54,939 nucleotides of DNA from an uncultured Pseudanabaenaceae cyanobacterium. GTDB lineage: Bacteria; Cyanobacteriota; Cyanobacteriia; PCC-9006; JAAUQQ01. The notes under the pieces are model-generated. The model saw only the letters and a list, made by a program, of their open reading frames with translations. It was not told where the DNA came from and did no database searches. Positions 17,701 through 26,472 of this stretch are shown here, piece after piece. How positions within the stretch are numbered: position 1 is the stretch's first letter; each line of letters opens with the position of its first letter. Location of the stretch: positions 1-54,939 of the forward strand of contig CALIGI010000075.1 in NCBI GenBank assembly GCA_938021205.1, written 5' to 3'. The position numbers were made by a program, and so were the translations under genes.

Positions 17701-19518
17701 ATGACCTCTTCTATTTCTCGCTGGTTTCGTTCTCGACTTCGCTTCCGCTCTGGCTTCCTCTCGGTGCTGTTGGCTGGGGCTATTTTGCTGCCGGGGCTGG
17801 GGGGGCTGGGCGAAGAGGTTGATGCTAAGGCTGCTGATCGAACAGCGGCGATCGTCGTCAATCAGGTGGGCTATTTGCCGGATTGGCCGAAGCGAGCGCT
17901 GTTGGTGAATGGTGATGCCAAAGCGGGACAAACTGTAGAGTTGGTTTCCCTAGATACCGATCGGACTGTGGCAACCTGGATGCCGCTGAGCCCTCGTTAT
18001 GATTTTGAGAGTAAGTCCTTTTTGCAACCCTTGGACTTTAGTGATGTGAGTGAGCCGGGACATTATCAGCTGCGCTACGGGACGTTACGATCTGCGCCGT
18101 TTCAGGTGGCAGATGAACTGTATGAAAAGCCTTTGGTGACGTTGTTGCGATCATTCTATTTGCAGCGCTGCGGCGTAGCAGTGGATGATCCGATTACGGG
18201 GCTTTACCACCCGCCCTGCCACATCCACGATGGCCTACTGGCTCACAATAATAAACTCAGCCATGGGACTGTGGATCGTCGGGGCAAGACATTAGAAAAG
18301 GGAAGCGCGATCAATGGAACCGGGGGCTGGCATGATGCTGGAGATTATGGTAAATACGTTGCAACAACAACAGTGACCATTGGCCGCTTGCTGAGCCTCT
18401 ATGAGCAGCAGCCCCAGCGCTTCGCCGATGGACAACTCTCCATCCCAGAGAGTGGCAGTGGCGAGCCCGATATCTTGGATGAAATGCAGGTAGGGCTAGA
18501 TTGGTTGTTGCGTATGCAGCGAGAGGATGGGGCAGTCTATCGCAAGCTCTCTGGGGATAGCTGGCCCCACGATAAAGGACCCTTTGAAGATGATCAACCT
18601 CGCTTTGTCTATGGCATTTCTACCCCGGAGACAGCTAAGTTTGCGGCAACCCTAGCCCAGGCTGCGCGGATTTATGAGCCTTGGCAGCCCCAGTTGGCTC
18701 AGCAATATCAAGTCGCTGCCTTAAAGGCTTGGGACTTTTTGCAAGGTGACACAGCGATGCGGGTGGACTGGATGGAGGGAGACGATAGTGGCTCCGGTCA
18801 GTACCTCTCTTCGGAGACGGATCAGGAGCTTGCCCTTACCGTGGATGTGGACGATCGCATTTGGGCCGCCGCAGAGCTTTATCTCACTACGGGCCATGTA
18901 ACCTTCGAACGCTATCTCGAACAGCATTTTGATCAAGTCAGCTACAGTTTGTTTGAGTGGAAAGATCCAACGAACCTGGCTTTGATCAACTACCTTCAGG
19001 AAAAGCGTCGCCCCACTAGCGAGATGCTACGCCAGCGCATTCGTGAGCAGGTGCTGGCACGGGCGGATCAACTGCTGCGGGATGTGGCAAGGCATGGCTA
19101 TGACCTGGCTAACCAGCGCTTTGTGTGGGGCTCAAATAAGATGACGGCGGAGGAGGGGATTACCTTGGCATTGGCTTACCAATTGACGGGGGATGAGCAA
19201 TATCGAGATGGAGCGATCGCCCAGCTAGATTTCCTCTTTGGTCGTAACCCCTTTAATCTGAGCTTCGTTTCCGGAGTGGGCGATCGCCCGGTCAAGCGAG
19301 TGAATCATCTGTTTGCCCGAGCCAAGAATTTGCATATCCCTGGCTTGCTTGTCGGGGGACCGAATGATGCTGCTCAAGATAACGTCGCGCCTAAGGGCTT
19401 GGGCCTGCTGAGCTATCTAGATGATGACACTTCCTATGCGACCAACGAATATGCGATTGATTATAATGCTTCGCTTATTGGCTTGATTGGAGCTTTGACC
19501 GAAGCACCTGCTTCCTAA
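17701..19518 (+). CDS. Exported glycoside hydrolase family 9 endoglucanase
   Basis: 605 residues. A basic N-terminus and hydrophobic core (~18-40) form a signal peptide. An N-terminal Ig-like domain (NQVGYLPDWPKRALLV..., ~50-140), typical of CelD-type GH9, precedes the helical-barrel catalytic domain. GGWHDAGDYGKY holds the two conserved Asp (212 and 215), and TNEYAIDYNA near the C-terminus holds the catalytic Glu (~583). GRNPFNLSFVSGVG is the family substrate-binding segment. GH9 enzymes cleave internal beta-1,4-glucosidic bonds. Endoglucanases beside cellulose synthases (BcsZ-like role) are needed for proper export or assembly, so trimming of the cluster's own product is inferred. A run of 7 G (17799-17805) lies in the signal-peptide region. 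It begins 158 bases after the GH2 gene. Confidence 0.93.
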   Translation: MTSSISRWFRSRLRFRSGFLSVLLAGAILLPGLGGLGEEVDAKAADRTAAIVVNQVGYLPDWPKRALLVNGDAKAGQTVELVSLDTDRTVATWMPLSPRYDFESKSFLQPLDFSDVSEPGHYQLRYGTLRSAPFQVADELYEKPLVTLLRSFYLQRCGVAVDDPITGLYHPPCHIHDGLLAHNNKLSHGTVDRRGKTLEKGSAINGTGGWHDAGDYGKYVATTTVTIGRLLSLYEQQPQRFADGQLSIPESGSGEPDILDEMQVGLDWLLRMQREDGAVYRKLSGDSWPHDKGPFEDDQPRFVYGISTPETAKFAATLAQAARIYEPWQPQLAQQYQVAALKAWDFLQGDTAMRVDWMEGDDSGSGQYLSSETDQELALTVDVDDRIWAAAELYLTTGHVTFERYLEQHFDQVSYSLFEWKDPTNLALINYLQEKRRPTSEMLRQRIREQVLARADQLLRDVARHGYDLANQRFVWGSNKMTAEEGITLALAYQLTGDEQYRDGAIAQLDFLFGRNPFNLSFVSGVGDRPVKRVNHLFARAKNLHIPGLLVGGPNDAAQDNVAPKGLGLLSYLDDDTSYATNEYAIDYNASLIGLIGALTEAPAS

Positions 19519-19743
19519 GGGACTAAAGCATCCGAAGCGTGGCTTCGTCTGGCCGCTGTGAGCTAAAGTTCACAGCTAAAAGCTCAAGTCCGTTCAAACT
19601 GACTAAACAGCCCTAAATGACTGGATTTCAGCCCACTTTAGTGGGCTTTCGCTCTGAGTCTGGGGATTCATCCCCAGGCATTTCGGGGAGTTATTTCAAG
19701 CGCTATTAGACTGGGGTTGGGATGTTCTATTGTTGGGGCATCC
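19519..19743. repeat. Convergent spacer with two perfect hairpins
   Basis: Between the GH9 gene (plus) and the channel-like gene (minus). Hairpins at 19630-19647 (AGCCCACT arms) and 19660-19677 (CTGGGGA arms) are perfect and closely spaced. They resemble interspersed palindromes common in cyanobacterial genomes and may serve as terminators, though they lack a long T-run. Confidence 0.6.
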
Positions 19744-21528
19744 CTAAGCCATGGCTTCCTCCAGGTTGCGGCGATGCCAGAGCTGCTCCCAGCGCTGGGC
19801 AGGCATCATCAAATGCAGAATGGTGCCATGGGCGAGGGTCATGTCTAGCAGAGCTTTACCGTGGAATTTCTGCTGGTTGACTTCGGCGTAGAGAGGCGTA
19901 AATGCTTCGCTAGAGGCGGCTTCTTTGAGGGAACGATTGTGCAGGGGATGGTTGGGGGTGATGAGCGTGGCGATCGCCAACCACAATCCATTGCGAGCGC
20001 TGTAGTCGCCAAAGATGCGCCCGCCAATGGCCGATGCGGCAAAGGCTGGGGCAGTGAGCTCCGTTGGGCTCATGACCATGTCAAACTCGAAGACCTGCTG
20101 GATCTGTTGGGCAAATTTGGCATCGTGGATGCGCACTACAACGGGAAGGCGAGGGGCCATGCTTTTGGCGGTGATGGCGATTTCCAAGTTGATGGTGTCA
20201 TCGCTAGTGACGGCGAGGAGAGCCGCTGCTTTTTCCACATTAGCCATGCGCAGAATTTCCGCCACAGTTGCATCACCTACTAGGACGGGAATGTTCTGGG
20301 TGCGGGCAGCTCGGAGGAAGCGGTTTTGGCGATCGCTTTCCAGGGCAACAACGTCTTCGCCCAAGCCGGTGAGCTGCTCCAGGGTGCGATAGCCCACGCC
20401 GCCCAAGCCACAGACAATGCGGTGGCCACTGTGGGGAACTTGGGTGTTGGTCCAAATCTGCTGAAGGTGAGTGCCGAGGATGAAGTCATTGAGTAGGGCA
20501 TAGCAAACGCCAATGACGCCTGCGCCCACCAGCATCATTACGGCGGTGAAGACTTTAATCAGACCGGTGGCATTTTCGGCTACGGCTTCTTGTCCGCCCG
20601 CGCCGGTAATCATGCCCACTGAAAAGTAGAGGGCATCGACGAGGGAGGTACCCTGGCTATTGCTGACGTAGGTGGTGACGGCAATGGCGATGGTGGTGAG
20701 CAGGGCTAGCAACACCAGCATCATGGCGCGGCTGAAGTGGGTGACTTGGCGAAACCCCCGCCAATAGGTGCGGAGACGATGGCCGATGGAGCGCTTGATC
20801 AGGCGGCGCTGGGGTAGCTCGGCGATGATGAGGCGATCGCCCACGGCTAGCCTTTGCTCTGACTGTACCGCACTGACTAAATCACCATCACCATTCTGGG
20901 GATCGCTGTCAAATGGTTCACTAGATGACTCACTGGAGGGCTCATAGGTCAGCAGCATGCGGTTGGGGTTTTCCCACAAGTCAGCGAGGCTGCGTTGGTG
21001 CCAGGGATGATCGGCGGTGATTTCCACGGCAGTGACGGGCCACACTTTGCCAAACAGGTTGAGTTGCCCAATCACGGGCTTTTGCATGGCGGCAAAGGCG
21101 AAGATGGGCGACACCAAGGCGGAGACGCTCATGGAAATATGGTTGGGGAGCGTTTGATCCAAGCGCTCGCCCAGTTCTGCATTGAAGAGTCGGTTGATGA
21201 TGCGAATGCGGGGGTTAAGCAACCGGGCCTGGGTCAAGACGGCGAGGTTGAGGGCGTCGTCGTTGCAGGTGAGCAGTAGGGTTTGGGCTTCGCGGATGCC
21301 CGCCCGGATGAGGGTGTTCTCGTCTCTGAGATTCCCAATGACAATATTCTCGGGGGCCTGCTGGGGGTCATTGTTGTGGCTGGGCTGGGGCTGAAGGGGA
21401 GCTTCGCTGACGCCAATGACGGGGATGCCCTGTTCTTCTAAAACCTTGAAGATGCGATGGCCGATGCGATCGAGGCCATGGATGATGATCTGAGGTTGGA
21501 TTGCTGGGGGCACTAAAGTTGCGTTCAT
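19744..21528 (-). CDS. Two-RCK (TrkA-N) potassium-channel-like membrane protein
   Basis: 594 residues. An N-terminal Rossmann/TrkA-N domain (~10-150; IIIHGLDRIGHRI) and a TrkA-C-like segment lead to a 2-TM pore module (~255-345). A second TrkA-N domain (HRIVCGLGGVGYRTLEQL, ~368-490) and TrkA-C (~500-590) follow. This architecture gates K+ or other cation flux in response to bound nucleotide. The expected TVGYGD filter is replaced by MITGAGG between the two helices, so K+ selectivity is doubtful; ion identity is unknown. The gene is the last of three minus-strand genes, after the CsgG-like gene with a 132-base gap. Any link to polysaccharide production is unproven and it may simply be a neighbour. 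Confidence 0.85.
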   Translation of the reverse strand: MNATLVPPAIQPQIIIHGLDRIGHRIFKVLEEQGIPVIGVSEAPLQPQPSHNNDPQQAPENIVIGNLRDENTLIRAGIREAQTLLLTCNDDALNLAVLTQARLLNPRIRIINRLFNAELGERLDQTLPNHISMSVSALVSPIFAFAAMQKPVIGQLNLFGKVWPVTAVEITADHPWHQRSLADLWENPNRMLLTYEPSSESSSEPFDSDPQNGDGDLVSAVQSEQRLAVGDRLIIAELPQRRLIKRSIGHRLRTYWRGFRQVTHFSRAMMLVLLALLTTIAIAVTTYVSNSQGTSLVDALYFSVGMITGAGGQEAVAENATGLIKVFTAVMMLVGAGVIGVCYALLNDFILGTHLQQIWTNTQVPHSGHRIVCGLGGVGYRTLEQLTGLGEDVVALESDRQNRFLRAARTQNIPVLVGDATVAEILRMANVEKAAALLAVTSDDTINLEIAITAKSMAPRLPVVVRIHDAKFAQQIQQVFEFDMVMSPTELTAPAFAASAIGGRIFGDYSARNGLWLAIATLITPNHPLHNRSLKEAASSEAFTPLYAEVNQQKFHGKALLDMTLAHGTILHLMMPAQRWEQLWHRRNLEEAMA

Positions 21529-21660
21529 GTTTCACATGATCCGCTATTTCGCGAGAATTAGCCTGTTTGTACTGAACAATACGGCTAAGTTGCTATAAAA
21601 CTTGACGACTATGGGGGGAGCAGCGGGGCTAGCGCTCCTGCGAAATGACTGACTCAATTA

Positions 21661-23094
21661 CTAAAATCGCTGAGCTTCGGCGATCGCCAAGGCAGTCTGT
21701 CCAATTGCATCCGCCGCCGCCTCCTCCAACAATCCCTCATAGAGCCGCTCCCGCAGGGATACTGATAACCCGGCTGGAAGAATCTCCTCCGCTTTCCCTT
21801 CCATTTGCAACCGCTCGATCAACTGCCCATTGCGCGTATCAATCACAAAACTATTCACCTGGATTGAAACCTGAATCCTTCCCTCCGGTGAATCCGCTAC
21901 TCCAGTCATATAGGCCTCCACCGACAGAGGAGCCGCCAGCGCATCTCGCTCTGCTAGGTTCAGCTCCCCGCTCACTGCTGGTGAGTCATTGCCTAAAGTA
22001 TCGACTGGCACTGCCGGAAGGCGACTGGGCTGAGCTTCTAAGCTTTGTCTCAGTCCCACAATCTCTCCAGTAACGACCAGATCTCCCCCTAATTGACGCC
22101 CAATTTCGATCGCCTCTGCCATATTTACTTCACCCTCCGCAGTCCAGCCCTTGGGACTGCTGTAAACCACCGTGAACTGATCCGTCTCAATCAGTTGGTT
22201 CACCAACATCTGGCTGATGCTTCGCCGCTGACTATCCTGTTCCCTGCGGTTGAGGAAACTGCTTAATCCATTGCGGTCATAGTCCTGTCTGCCCGCGATC
22301 TGAAAATCCAACATGACTAGCCGAGGCCGTTCTTGGCTCTTGTTTTCCAGGCTAGGGATACTACTGGCCTGGGCGCTGAGATTTGCCATGGCCTGGGCGA
22401 CGGCTTTTTCGGTGGCTTGATTGAGAATGGGACGATAGCGATCGCGCGCTGCCCCATCCAAACTCCCCGAACTCCACTTGCCACTGTGGGTGCGCCGCAC
22501 CTTGCCCTCCCCCACCATCGTCTCCAAAATCCTTCCGTCTCGCGTACTCACCAAGTAAGTGGACAGCACTACCTCCGCCGTTAACTGAGTCCCACTGGTG
22601 TCAAAATCCCGAAAGCGTCCACCGCTGCGCACCGCTTCATCCACCGTGAACTGTTCTAGCGTGCCGCCCAAAATAGCATCGGCTCCAACACGTCGCCCCA
22701 GTTCGATCGCCTCTGCCATGGTGAGGGCAATGCTGGGATCCGTGCCCAGTTGGTCTCGGCCTAGTACTGTGAATTGGCGATCGCGCGATAGCTCATGGAG
22801 TACGGCGCGACTGACCCCGGCGATCGCTTCGAGTCCTCGGTACAGCGGCTCACCATCGGATTCCTTGAGGTCGAGGGATTGGGCGGGCTTCAGATCCAAA
22901 ACTAAGATCTTCTTGGCTGTTATGCTTGGCCTCCGGCTGAAATCCCCCTGGCTTGGAAATGCGCCTGGTTGGGGAGCAGCCAGACTGGTACTAGATGCGA
23001 ACAATAGACTGGCACTGCACAACACAATTGCGCGGCTTAATAAAAGTAGATGGCCTAGTGTGGCGGCCCGGCGGAGAAAAGTCTTAAATGCCAT
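21661..23094 (-). CDS. Exported protein with two CsgG-like domains
   Basis: 477 residues. A signal peptide (~1-40) precedes two homologous modules (~60-245 and ~255-470). Each has an ILVLDL/LVMLDF strand, an LxxDRQFTVLGRDQL-type strand-loop, and a MAEAIELGRxxGADAILGGTL-type helix-strand. I assign these to the CsgG/HfaB-like family, whose archetype CsgG forms the outer-membrane export pore for curli. There is no lipobox Cys, and tandem duplication is unlike E. coli CsgG. The start codon is 103 bases downstream of the PilZ-containing synthase stop, on the same strand, so an operon is likely. An outer-membrane or periplasmic role in glycan export is a hypothesis from this pairing. Family confidence is moderate. 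Confidence 0.7.
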   Translation of the reverse strand: MAFKTFLRRAATLGHLLLLSRAIVLCSASLLFASSTSLAAPQPGAFPSQGDFSRRPSITAKKILVLDLKPAQSLDLKESDGEPLYRGLEAIAGVSRAVLHELSRDRQFTVLGRDQLGTDPSIALTMAEAIELGRRVGADAILGGTLEQFTVDEAVRSGGRFRDFDTSGTQLTAEVVLSTYLVSTRDGRILETMVGEGKVRRTHSGKWSSGSLDGAARDRYRPILNQATEKAVAQAMANLSAQASSIPSLENKSQERPRLVMLDFQIAGRQDYDRNGLSSFLNRREQDSQRRSISQMLVNQLIETDQFTVVYSSPKGWTAEGEVNMAEAIEIGRQLGGDLVVTGEIVGLRQSLEAQPSRLPAVPVDTLGNDSPAVSGELNLAERDALAAPLSVEAYMTGVADSPEGRIQVSIQVNSFVIDTRNGQLIERLQMEGKAEEILPAGLSVSLRERLYEGLLEEAAADAIGQTALAIAEAQRF

Positions 23095-23197
23095 GGGGAA
23101 TCGCTAGACGTTGAAGCAACAGCTAGCATTCGAGGCAGATGGGCTGAGGTGGTTGGCAAAATACTCTGTCCATAGAATACCCTAGGATTTCATTTCT

Positions 23198-25294
23198 TTA
23201 CACTGCACTTCTAGGGCGGAAAGGCCGCATCTCTAGCAGGCTGATAAAAATAGCTTGAAAAGCCTGAAACTCATTGGCCACCTGGGGACGCTTCCAGCGG
23301 TGGGGCCGGGTGTAGACAAAGCGAACTAAAGACAGCTCCTCTTGGCGAGTCGGATTGTCGAAAGCCACCATAATGCGATTATCATCACTGTCTCGCTTCA
23401 GTTTCAGGTGAATGAAAAAGTCCTCATCAGGGACAGAGAAGTACAGTTCCTCATTGGGGAAAACATGGATGCTGGCGGGCAGGCGAATGGCTGCACCGGA
23501 TTCAGAGATATCTAATAGCTCTGAGGCGTAGGTGCGATGGTTGTTGTTGGGCTGCTCAGGACTGCCAATGTGGACGTAGCAGCGCTCGGCTCTTTGAACA
23601 CGAGGGCTGGAACGGCGATCGCTCTTCGAAGCCATGCTCGCTAAAATACCTAAACCCAGAATTAATAAATTAAATTGTGCCCACAACAAGTTGATGATCT
23701 GTGACCCCATCGCCCCGCTGCCGGGACGTACCTGGAGCACCGTCACGAAGATGCTCAGCAGGTTAAAGAACAGCAGCACCAGCAGGGGCGACATCAGCCT
23801 GTAATCCGTCTTGACCTCGCCCTCTTCCTTCGGTGTGGTTTTGAACTTGACTTTCTTGTTGGGGAACAGAATCGTCTTCACCACCACAGGCAGCAGGTGG
23901 AAACATTGCAAGATGTTGTAGGTGAAAGAGACCACGATGGTTCGACAGCCCGTCACCCAGGAGACGATGAACATTCCGTAGACATAGGTGGCAGCCCAGT
24001 AGGAAAGGATGTCTGGAATATTGGTACTAATGGCCCGCATGCCGAAGAACAAATACAGCACTGGTGCCACATAGGCGAAGCTCTGAGTTGCCTGATCAAC
24101 CCAGTAGAGCACGCCGGACATATGGTTGATGCGCTGGATTAGGCTAAAGCCAGGGGTGAATAGCGGGCAGTATTTGCTAAAGGCCGTTTTGAGTGTGCCC
24201 TCCGCCCAGCGGATGCGTTGAACCAGATAAGCCCCCAGGTCGTAAGGCGCAGCCCCCACGCTGAGCATTTCATTCAGGTACATGGTCTTGTAGCCCTTGG
24301 CCTGGAGTGACATACCGGTCACCCAGTCCTCCACGATGGTGTCCGTGGGAAAGCCACCCAGCTCATCGATACAGCTGCGACGAAACAGAATCGATGTGCC
24401 CGTGCAAATGACGCTGTTACTGCTGTCCCGTCCCGCCTGGAGGATGCTGTAAAACACCGTTTGCTCATGGGGCAAGATACGACCCCCCAGGTTCAGCTCC
24501 GGTGGGTCAGGATTATAGAAATTTTGCGGCGTGACAATCATCGCCAGCTTGGGATCTGTGAAGAAACCTAGGGCGCGCTCAATGAAATTGTTGAGGGGAA
24601 CGAAGTCAGCATCGAAGGTGATGATGATTTCGCCGCTGCTATGTTTGAAGCCATTGTTGAGGTTGCCTGCCTTGGCATGGCTGTGCTCCGTTCGTGTCAA
24701 GTAGCGCACGCCCAGTTCTGTTGCCAGCACTTCCATTTCGGGGCGTTCACCATCGTCCAAAAGCCACACCGTTTTCTTGGGATAGCTCATGGCCATGGCC
24801 CCAATCATGGTGCGCTGGAGAACGCTGGCGGGTTCGTCGTAGGTGGGAATAAAAATGTCCACAGTGGGCTGGTACATTCCACTGCGGATGAGGCCGGATA
24901 GCTTGTCGGCCTTGGGGCTGTGGTCGGTTTGGTTAACGGTTTGGGAAATGATGATCAGCGTGTTGAGCACGGCGATCGCTTCCATCGTCACCAGCAACAC
25001 ACTCAAGGGACCGCTATACCAATCCAGCACCAATGTTTCGGTCATGCGCCACCAGAGGTAGCGACCATTCATCGCGGCTGCTCCCAAGCTCAGGATTAAC
25101 TTGAGCCACACTGGAGGGCGATCGGGAAACACAGCCCGCGCCATCAGCCCCAGGGCTAACACCATCAGCAATGGTGTTAGGGCATCTGCCTTGGTGACGA
25201 TGCCGCTGAGGTTTTGGCTCAGTAAAACGACATCGCAGACAACGAAGCTACTGACTAGGGCAAGAAAGAAGAATTTCCAGGAACTGAAGCGCAT
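23198..25294 (-). CDS. Cellulose synthase catalytic subunit-like GT2 with PilZ domain (BcsA type)
   Basis: 698 residues. N-terminal membrane helices (~8-30, 40-75, 95-120), a GT2 domain and a C-terminal transmembrane bundle are followed by a PilZ domain. Catalytic signatures are DD (180-181), HAKAGN (206-211), DAD (228-230), VED (321-323) in place of TED, and QRIRW (359-363). PilZ (~558-690) shows RSSPR (561-565) and DISESG (595-600), the RxxxR and DxSxxG motifs that bind cyclic di-GMP. This should be a c-di-GMP-activated synthase extruding cellulose or a related beta-glucan from a UDP-sugar. No bcsB or bcsC is in the window. The gene precedes the CsgG-like gene; a lectin-PEP-CTERM gene and a HlyD-like gene lie further upstream on the same strand. 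The cyanobacterial XcsA system is the closest functional parallel I know. Confidence 0.92.
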   Translation of the reverse strand: MRFSSWKFFFLALVSSFVVCDVVLLSQNLSGIVTKADALTPLLMVLALGLMARAVFPDRPPVWLKLILSLGAAAMNGRYLWWRMTETLVLDWYSGPLSVLLVTMEAIAVLNTLIIISQTVNQTDHSPKADKLSGLIRSGMYQPTVDIFIPTYDEPASVLQRTMIGAMAMSYPKKTVWLLDDGERPEMEVLATELGVRYLTRTEHSHAKAGNLNNGFKHSSGEIIITFDADFVPLNNFIERALGFFTDPKLAMIVTPQNFYNPDPPELNLGGRILPHEQTVFYSILQAGRDSSNSVICTGTSILFRRSCIDELGGFPTDTIVEDWVTGMSLQAKGYKTMYLNEMLSVGAAPYDLGAYLVQRIRWAEGTLKTAFSKYCPLFTPGFSLIQRINHMSGVLYWVDQATQSFAYVAPVLYLFFGMRAISTNIPDILSYWAATYVYGMFIVSWVTGCRTIVVSFTYNILQCFHLLPVVVKTILFPNKKVKFKTTPKEEGEVKTDYRLMSPLLVLLFFNLLSIFVTVLQVRPGSGAMGSQIINLLWAQFNLLILGLGILASMASKSDRRSSPRVQRAERCYVHIGSPEQPNNNHRTYASELLDISESGAAIRLPASIHVFPNEELYFSVPDEDFFIHLKLKRDSDDNRIMVAFDNPTRQEELSLVRFVYTRPHRWKRPQVANEFQAFQAIFISLLEMRPFRPRSAV

Positions 25295-25363
25295 GGTGGG
25301 CGGGGTGGTAGATGACCTGACTGGGTCGATGCTCTGACTTTGATTATTTGGTAGATGTTGGTT

Positions 25364-25481
25364 GACCTCACCCCCAGCCTCTCTTCTAAGGGAGAGGGGA
25401 GCGACAGCCGCCGCCGAAGCCGCCTGTCTTTTGGGTTCGGTCCCCCTTTTCCCTTAGGAGAAGGGGTTAGGGGATGAGGTC
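25364..25481. repeat. Imperfect palindromic interspersed repeat (MITE-like), 118 bp
   Basis: The ends GACCTCA...(25364) and ...TGAGGTC (25481) are inverted copies, with imperfect inner arms rich in CTC/GAG and a GC-rich centre. No coding capacity. It lies 10 bases past the lectin gene's stop codon and upstream of the synthase gene. Similar palindromes are widespread in bacterial genomes; this one may also act as a terminator. Confidence 0.65.
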
Positions 25482-25491
25482 GGCTGTTGAC

Positions 25492-26472
25492 CTAAGCGAT
25501 CGCTTCAGCCCCCTTTCCCAACCGCCGCCGCTGCCAAGCGACTGCCCCAGCAAGACCTAAAAATGCGACCAAGCCACTCGGTTCTGGTACTGCTTGGGTC
25601 GCTACTGTTCTGCTCTCACGAGCTTCTAGCCCCCCATAGGACCAGTCGAGGATTTCGTTGCTCTGCCAAGCTGCACCCGTGCCCGAGGTAAAGCCCAACA
25701 CCGCTTCATCAGCTCCGACGATGTCGCCTAGGTCCAGGTCATCCACCTCCAGGGCCAGAATACTATTGAGAAAAATGCTCAGACGATTGCCCTCGTAGCG
25801 CACCGTTGCCTCATGGACATTCCCATCGGACAGGTTAATGATGCTATCGGTGTAACCCAAGGAGTAGCGTGGATACTCGCCGTAGCTTCCATCAGTGAGC
25901 CCTTGCACGCTGATGTGGTTGCTGCTTTCTAGGTTGTAATCTTCGGTGACACCATTGCCCCAGGTTTGAAAGTCTCGGCTGTTGTCCCAGGTGTCAAATT
26001 CGATCGCCAGAGCATTGGCGATGCCGCCATAGCCCTGGCCCCCACCGGCATAGCCAACGGCATTGGACGCCTTATTGCGAATCACAAACGCAAAACCATC
26101 ACCCCCAATTTCGCCGTTTTGGTCTACGACACTGACCCCCTGTTTGGCGTATGGCGCATGGTAAAGATCATCGGCGGCCCGCAAATTAGAAATCTGAAAC
26201 TGAAAGGTCGTCTCAAAACCGTCAGTAATGTCCTGACTTTCGTCATGCCATGCGGCAGCGGCATGAAACTCCTGCCCCGCTTCGGTAAGGCGGAGCGATG
26301 CCTGATCGGTCTTTACGTCACCGACCAGGTCGATAGTTGTGGGTTGGGAGAAGTCGCTGTAGTTGAAGCTGGCGGCTTGGGCCTGGGGAGCGATCGCAAA
26401 CAGCGTAACGCTGCCAACGATACTTCCCAGAAGCGGTAAGCCCCATTGGGTGAGTGGACTGGACTGAGTCAT
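25492..26472 (-). CDS. L-type-lectin-like PEP-CTERM protein, exported
   Basis: 326 residues. The signal peptide ends near PQAQA. A beta-sandwich of the legume-type (L-type) lectin class (~35-285) is suggested by GDGFAFVIRN, LAIEFDTWDN and FLNSILALEVDD-type strands, where acidic residues and Asn bind calcium and sugar. The C-terminus has VPEPSG, a hydrophobic helix and QRRR, the PEP-CTERM sorting signal. An exosortase-processed, matrix-associated carbohydrate-binding protein is the natural reading. It is upstream of the PilZ synthase on the same strand, so binding of the secreted polymer is plausible but inferred. It is the second PEP-CTERM protein in the region. Confidence 0.82.
   Translation of the reverse strand: MTQSSPLTQWGLPLLGSIVGSVTLFAIAPQAQAASFNYSDFSQPTTIDLVGDVKTDQASLRLTEAGQEFHAAAAWHDESQDITDGFETTFQFQISNLRAADDLYHAPYAKQGVSVVDQNGEIGGDGFAFVIRNKASNAVGYAGGGQGYGGIANALAIEFDTWDNSRDFQTWGNGVTEDYNLESSNHISVQGLTDGSYGEYPRYSLGYTDSIINLSDGNVHEATVRYEGNRLSIFLNSILALEVDDLDLGDIVGADEAVLGFTSGTGAAWQSNEILDWSYGGLEARESRTVATQAVPEPSGLVAFLGLAGAVAWQRRRLGKGAEAIA

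Noticed and set aside
20995..21279. Plus-strand frames opposite the channel-like gene
   Set aside because: Shadow of the minus-strand gene with two complete nucleotide-binding domains.
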